A stretch of 64,000 nucleotides of DNA, from positions 110,665 through 174,664 of the forward strand of contig QANU01046441.1 of NCBI GenBank assembly GCA_003254905.1, written 5' to 3'. Positions within the stretch are counted from its first letter, which is position 1. The number at the start of each line of letters is the position of its first letter. The notes beneath the pieces are model-generated. The model was not told the DNA's origin. It did not search any database and worked only from the letters and a program-made list of their open reading frames with translations. A program made the translations under genes and the position numbers. The stretch comes from Nissolia schottii. Taxonomy: Eukaryota; Streptophyta; Magnoliopsida; Fabales; Fabaceae. Positions 62,548 through 64,000 of the stretch are shown one piece after another.

Positions 62548-63099
62548 TAAAATAGTTACACTATAAAATTTGTTATGAAGTGTTTTAAGAATACTTGTTA
62601 AAAAGTTTAGAGTAAAAATAATTAAATACTTTTAATACACTGAGTATGTTACTTCTTTCATTTACTTTTTGTTATCATTTTTTATAAAACACACATATTA
62701 AAAAATTATTTAATGAATAATGAGATAAAAAAAAAGAATATAGGGTGTATAAACTAAATTAACCCTAAATAATTAATGCTATAATTATTAGATTTTAGTA
62801 TGAGGATAAGAAATAATATATAGAGAAAAAATATTTAATACTTTCTTAATTCAATCAAATGACAAATAATGCTAGATAAAAATTTTGAATAAACATGACA
62901 ATAAAAAATAGGCGGAGGGGAGTAAAAATTTTAAAATTTTATAATTTAAAGTAAAATATTTTAATTTAAATTTGTTAGCAAGTACTCTAGAAAACGTATA
63001 TTAGGTTTTTCTGAACATTTAGTATTGCTCCAAAAGAAAGAGAGGGGCTAAGGGATAGTACGTAGGAGATGTTGGAAAATGTGAAGGTGCTTTAAAGCT

Positions 63100-63303
63100 T
63101 CAACAACTTGTATATAAACATGAGAGGTAAAGGCCATGATCAAGTTGTAGGTGAAGGTGGTGCAGAGGATAGAGTAGTGCGTTGATGAGTTGAGGGTATC
63201 TAATACTAATAGGGGCATTTAATGGTGCCTGCACTGCAGGGCTGTCTCTGGCTACTATGTTTTGGCCGTGGGTTGGACTTGCTGTGGTTAAGGTTGTGTT
63301 CAT
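63100..63303 (-). other. Unassigned open frame, 67 codons
   Basis: Opens at ATG 63303 right after an in-frame TGA and closes at 63100. The protein starts MNTTLTTASPTHGQNIVARD. Base composition here is richer in GC than the surroundings, which is the only reason to list it. I recognise no family; it may be a transcribed fragment, a short peptide gene or chance. Confidence 0.2.
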
Positions 63304-64000
63304 TCATGCCCTTCTTCCTCAATTCTCTCATGGGATGTGCGCCTAACTTGTAGACAAATTACTAACAAAAAACTAAACACATAATTATCAGAATATAAGA
63401 AATTAAAGAGAGTTAAAATAGTATTTCATTCGCTTAAATTTATTTTTTTGTTTGATAAATTTAATACAGTCTAATATTAATATATTTAAATACATTAGTA
63501 TGAGAAAGTACTAAATGTTTTAAGTGACAAATAAAAAATACCAAAAAAAATCTCATCAATTTTTTTAAAATTGAGGGAAAGAGTAGTCGCCTTAATCTTA
63601 TATTAAGTATAATATGCTTTCGAGACTTTTTTATATATATATATGTGTGTGTGTATGTATATTACAAAGTATTTACAAGGTGTTACGTTTCTTTTTTAAT
63701 TAAAATTGCGTCTTCTTATATATAAATTTAATAGTCTAAGCAATTTAATTTACATTCTCTCTCTCCATATTCAAGGAATAATTGTTGGGGAATGAGCTCT
63801 CACTCTCTGTATCTGTCTCTGCGTTTATGTATGTGTTTGATATATCAATGCGGAGGATAGAGATTAGAGTAGACATAGATATTTTTATTTTTCCTTCTTT
63901 TCATGAGGTCTAGGAGATCGTAGCTGTCTTTATCTCACTGCGAGGTGGACGTGTAGCACACATCTAGACCACCCTTGAATTTCTCTGCCTTTCTAAAGGT
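63304..64000. other. Right-hand edge of window
   Basis: AT-rich DNA with a (TA)n(TG)n run near 63633-63655. The last 100 bases are more balanced in composition and may enter a gene lying outside the window. No frame can be assigned. Confidence 0.35.

Noticed and set aside
1..64000. Known plant miRNA precursors, rRNA, CRISPR arrays
   Set aside because: I looked for mature sequences of common miRNA families (156, 159/319, 160, 164, 166, 167, 169, 171, 172, 390, 393-398) and saw none. No rRNA stretches or spacer-repeat arrays occur; the regular repeats are microsatellites or transposon repeats.

Overview
The window is nuclear DNA from a dicot plant, most likely a legume (Glycine/Phaseoleae type; this is inference). 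The evidence is AT-rich intergenic DNA, spliced genes with GT-AG introns whose closest recalled relatives are plant-specific families, dense MITEs, SINE-like heads, a Ty3/gypsy remnant, a CACTA-type end, and assembly gaps (Ns at 22943, 52158-52385, 53609). Nothing is bacterial, organised as an operon, or CRISPR-like.

Four protein-coding genes are supported exon by exon. (1) 415-8302, minus: a 14-exon CBL-interacting protein kinase of the SOS2/CIPK24 type, 448 residues, every intron in phase 0. (2) 15696-17032, plus: a three-exon TPR-like protein of 272 residues with a TATA box. (3) 17876-20075, minus and convergent with gene 2: a two-exon equilibrative nucleoside transporter, ENT8-like, 411 residues. 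(4) 50431-53912, minus: a seven-exon YABBY transcription factor of the YAB5 type, 196 residues, with GA/CT-rich promoter and intron tracts and an unsequenced gap in intron 2. They act in separate pathways: salt/Ca2+ signalling, an unknown TPR scaffold role, nucleoside transport, and lateral-organ polarity.

Between the genes lies transposon territory. 8.6-15.5 kb holds several MITEs, two with clear target-site duplications. 25.3-31.7 kb is a TIR-bounded element carrying a decayed minus-strand gene with a Ulp1/SUMO-protease-like C-terminus. Its introns and flanks carry groups of about three copies of a short motif (TGCAAACATTAT-like), and four such groups form a tandem array behind the gene. 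A 215-bp relative with the same ends and motif sits at 36.05-36.26 kb. 39.9-44.2 kb is a decayed gypsy retrotransposon (5' LTR, gag, PR piece, RT piece, partial 3' LTR) with the end of a CACTA element, full of hairpin-forming subterminal repeats, lodged in the 3' LTR. 47-50 kb has two more TIR elements. 54-64 kb has no recognised gene but a probable solo LTR, MITE-like elements and microsatellites.

The most unusual structure is the Ulp1-type element with its motif triads; it is reported in several separate findings.
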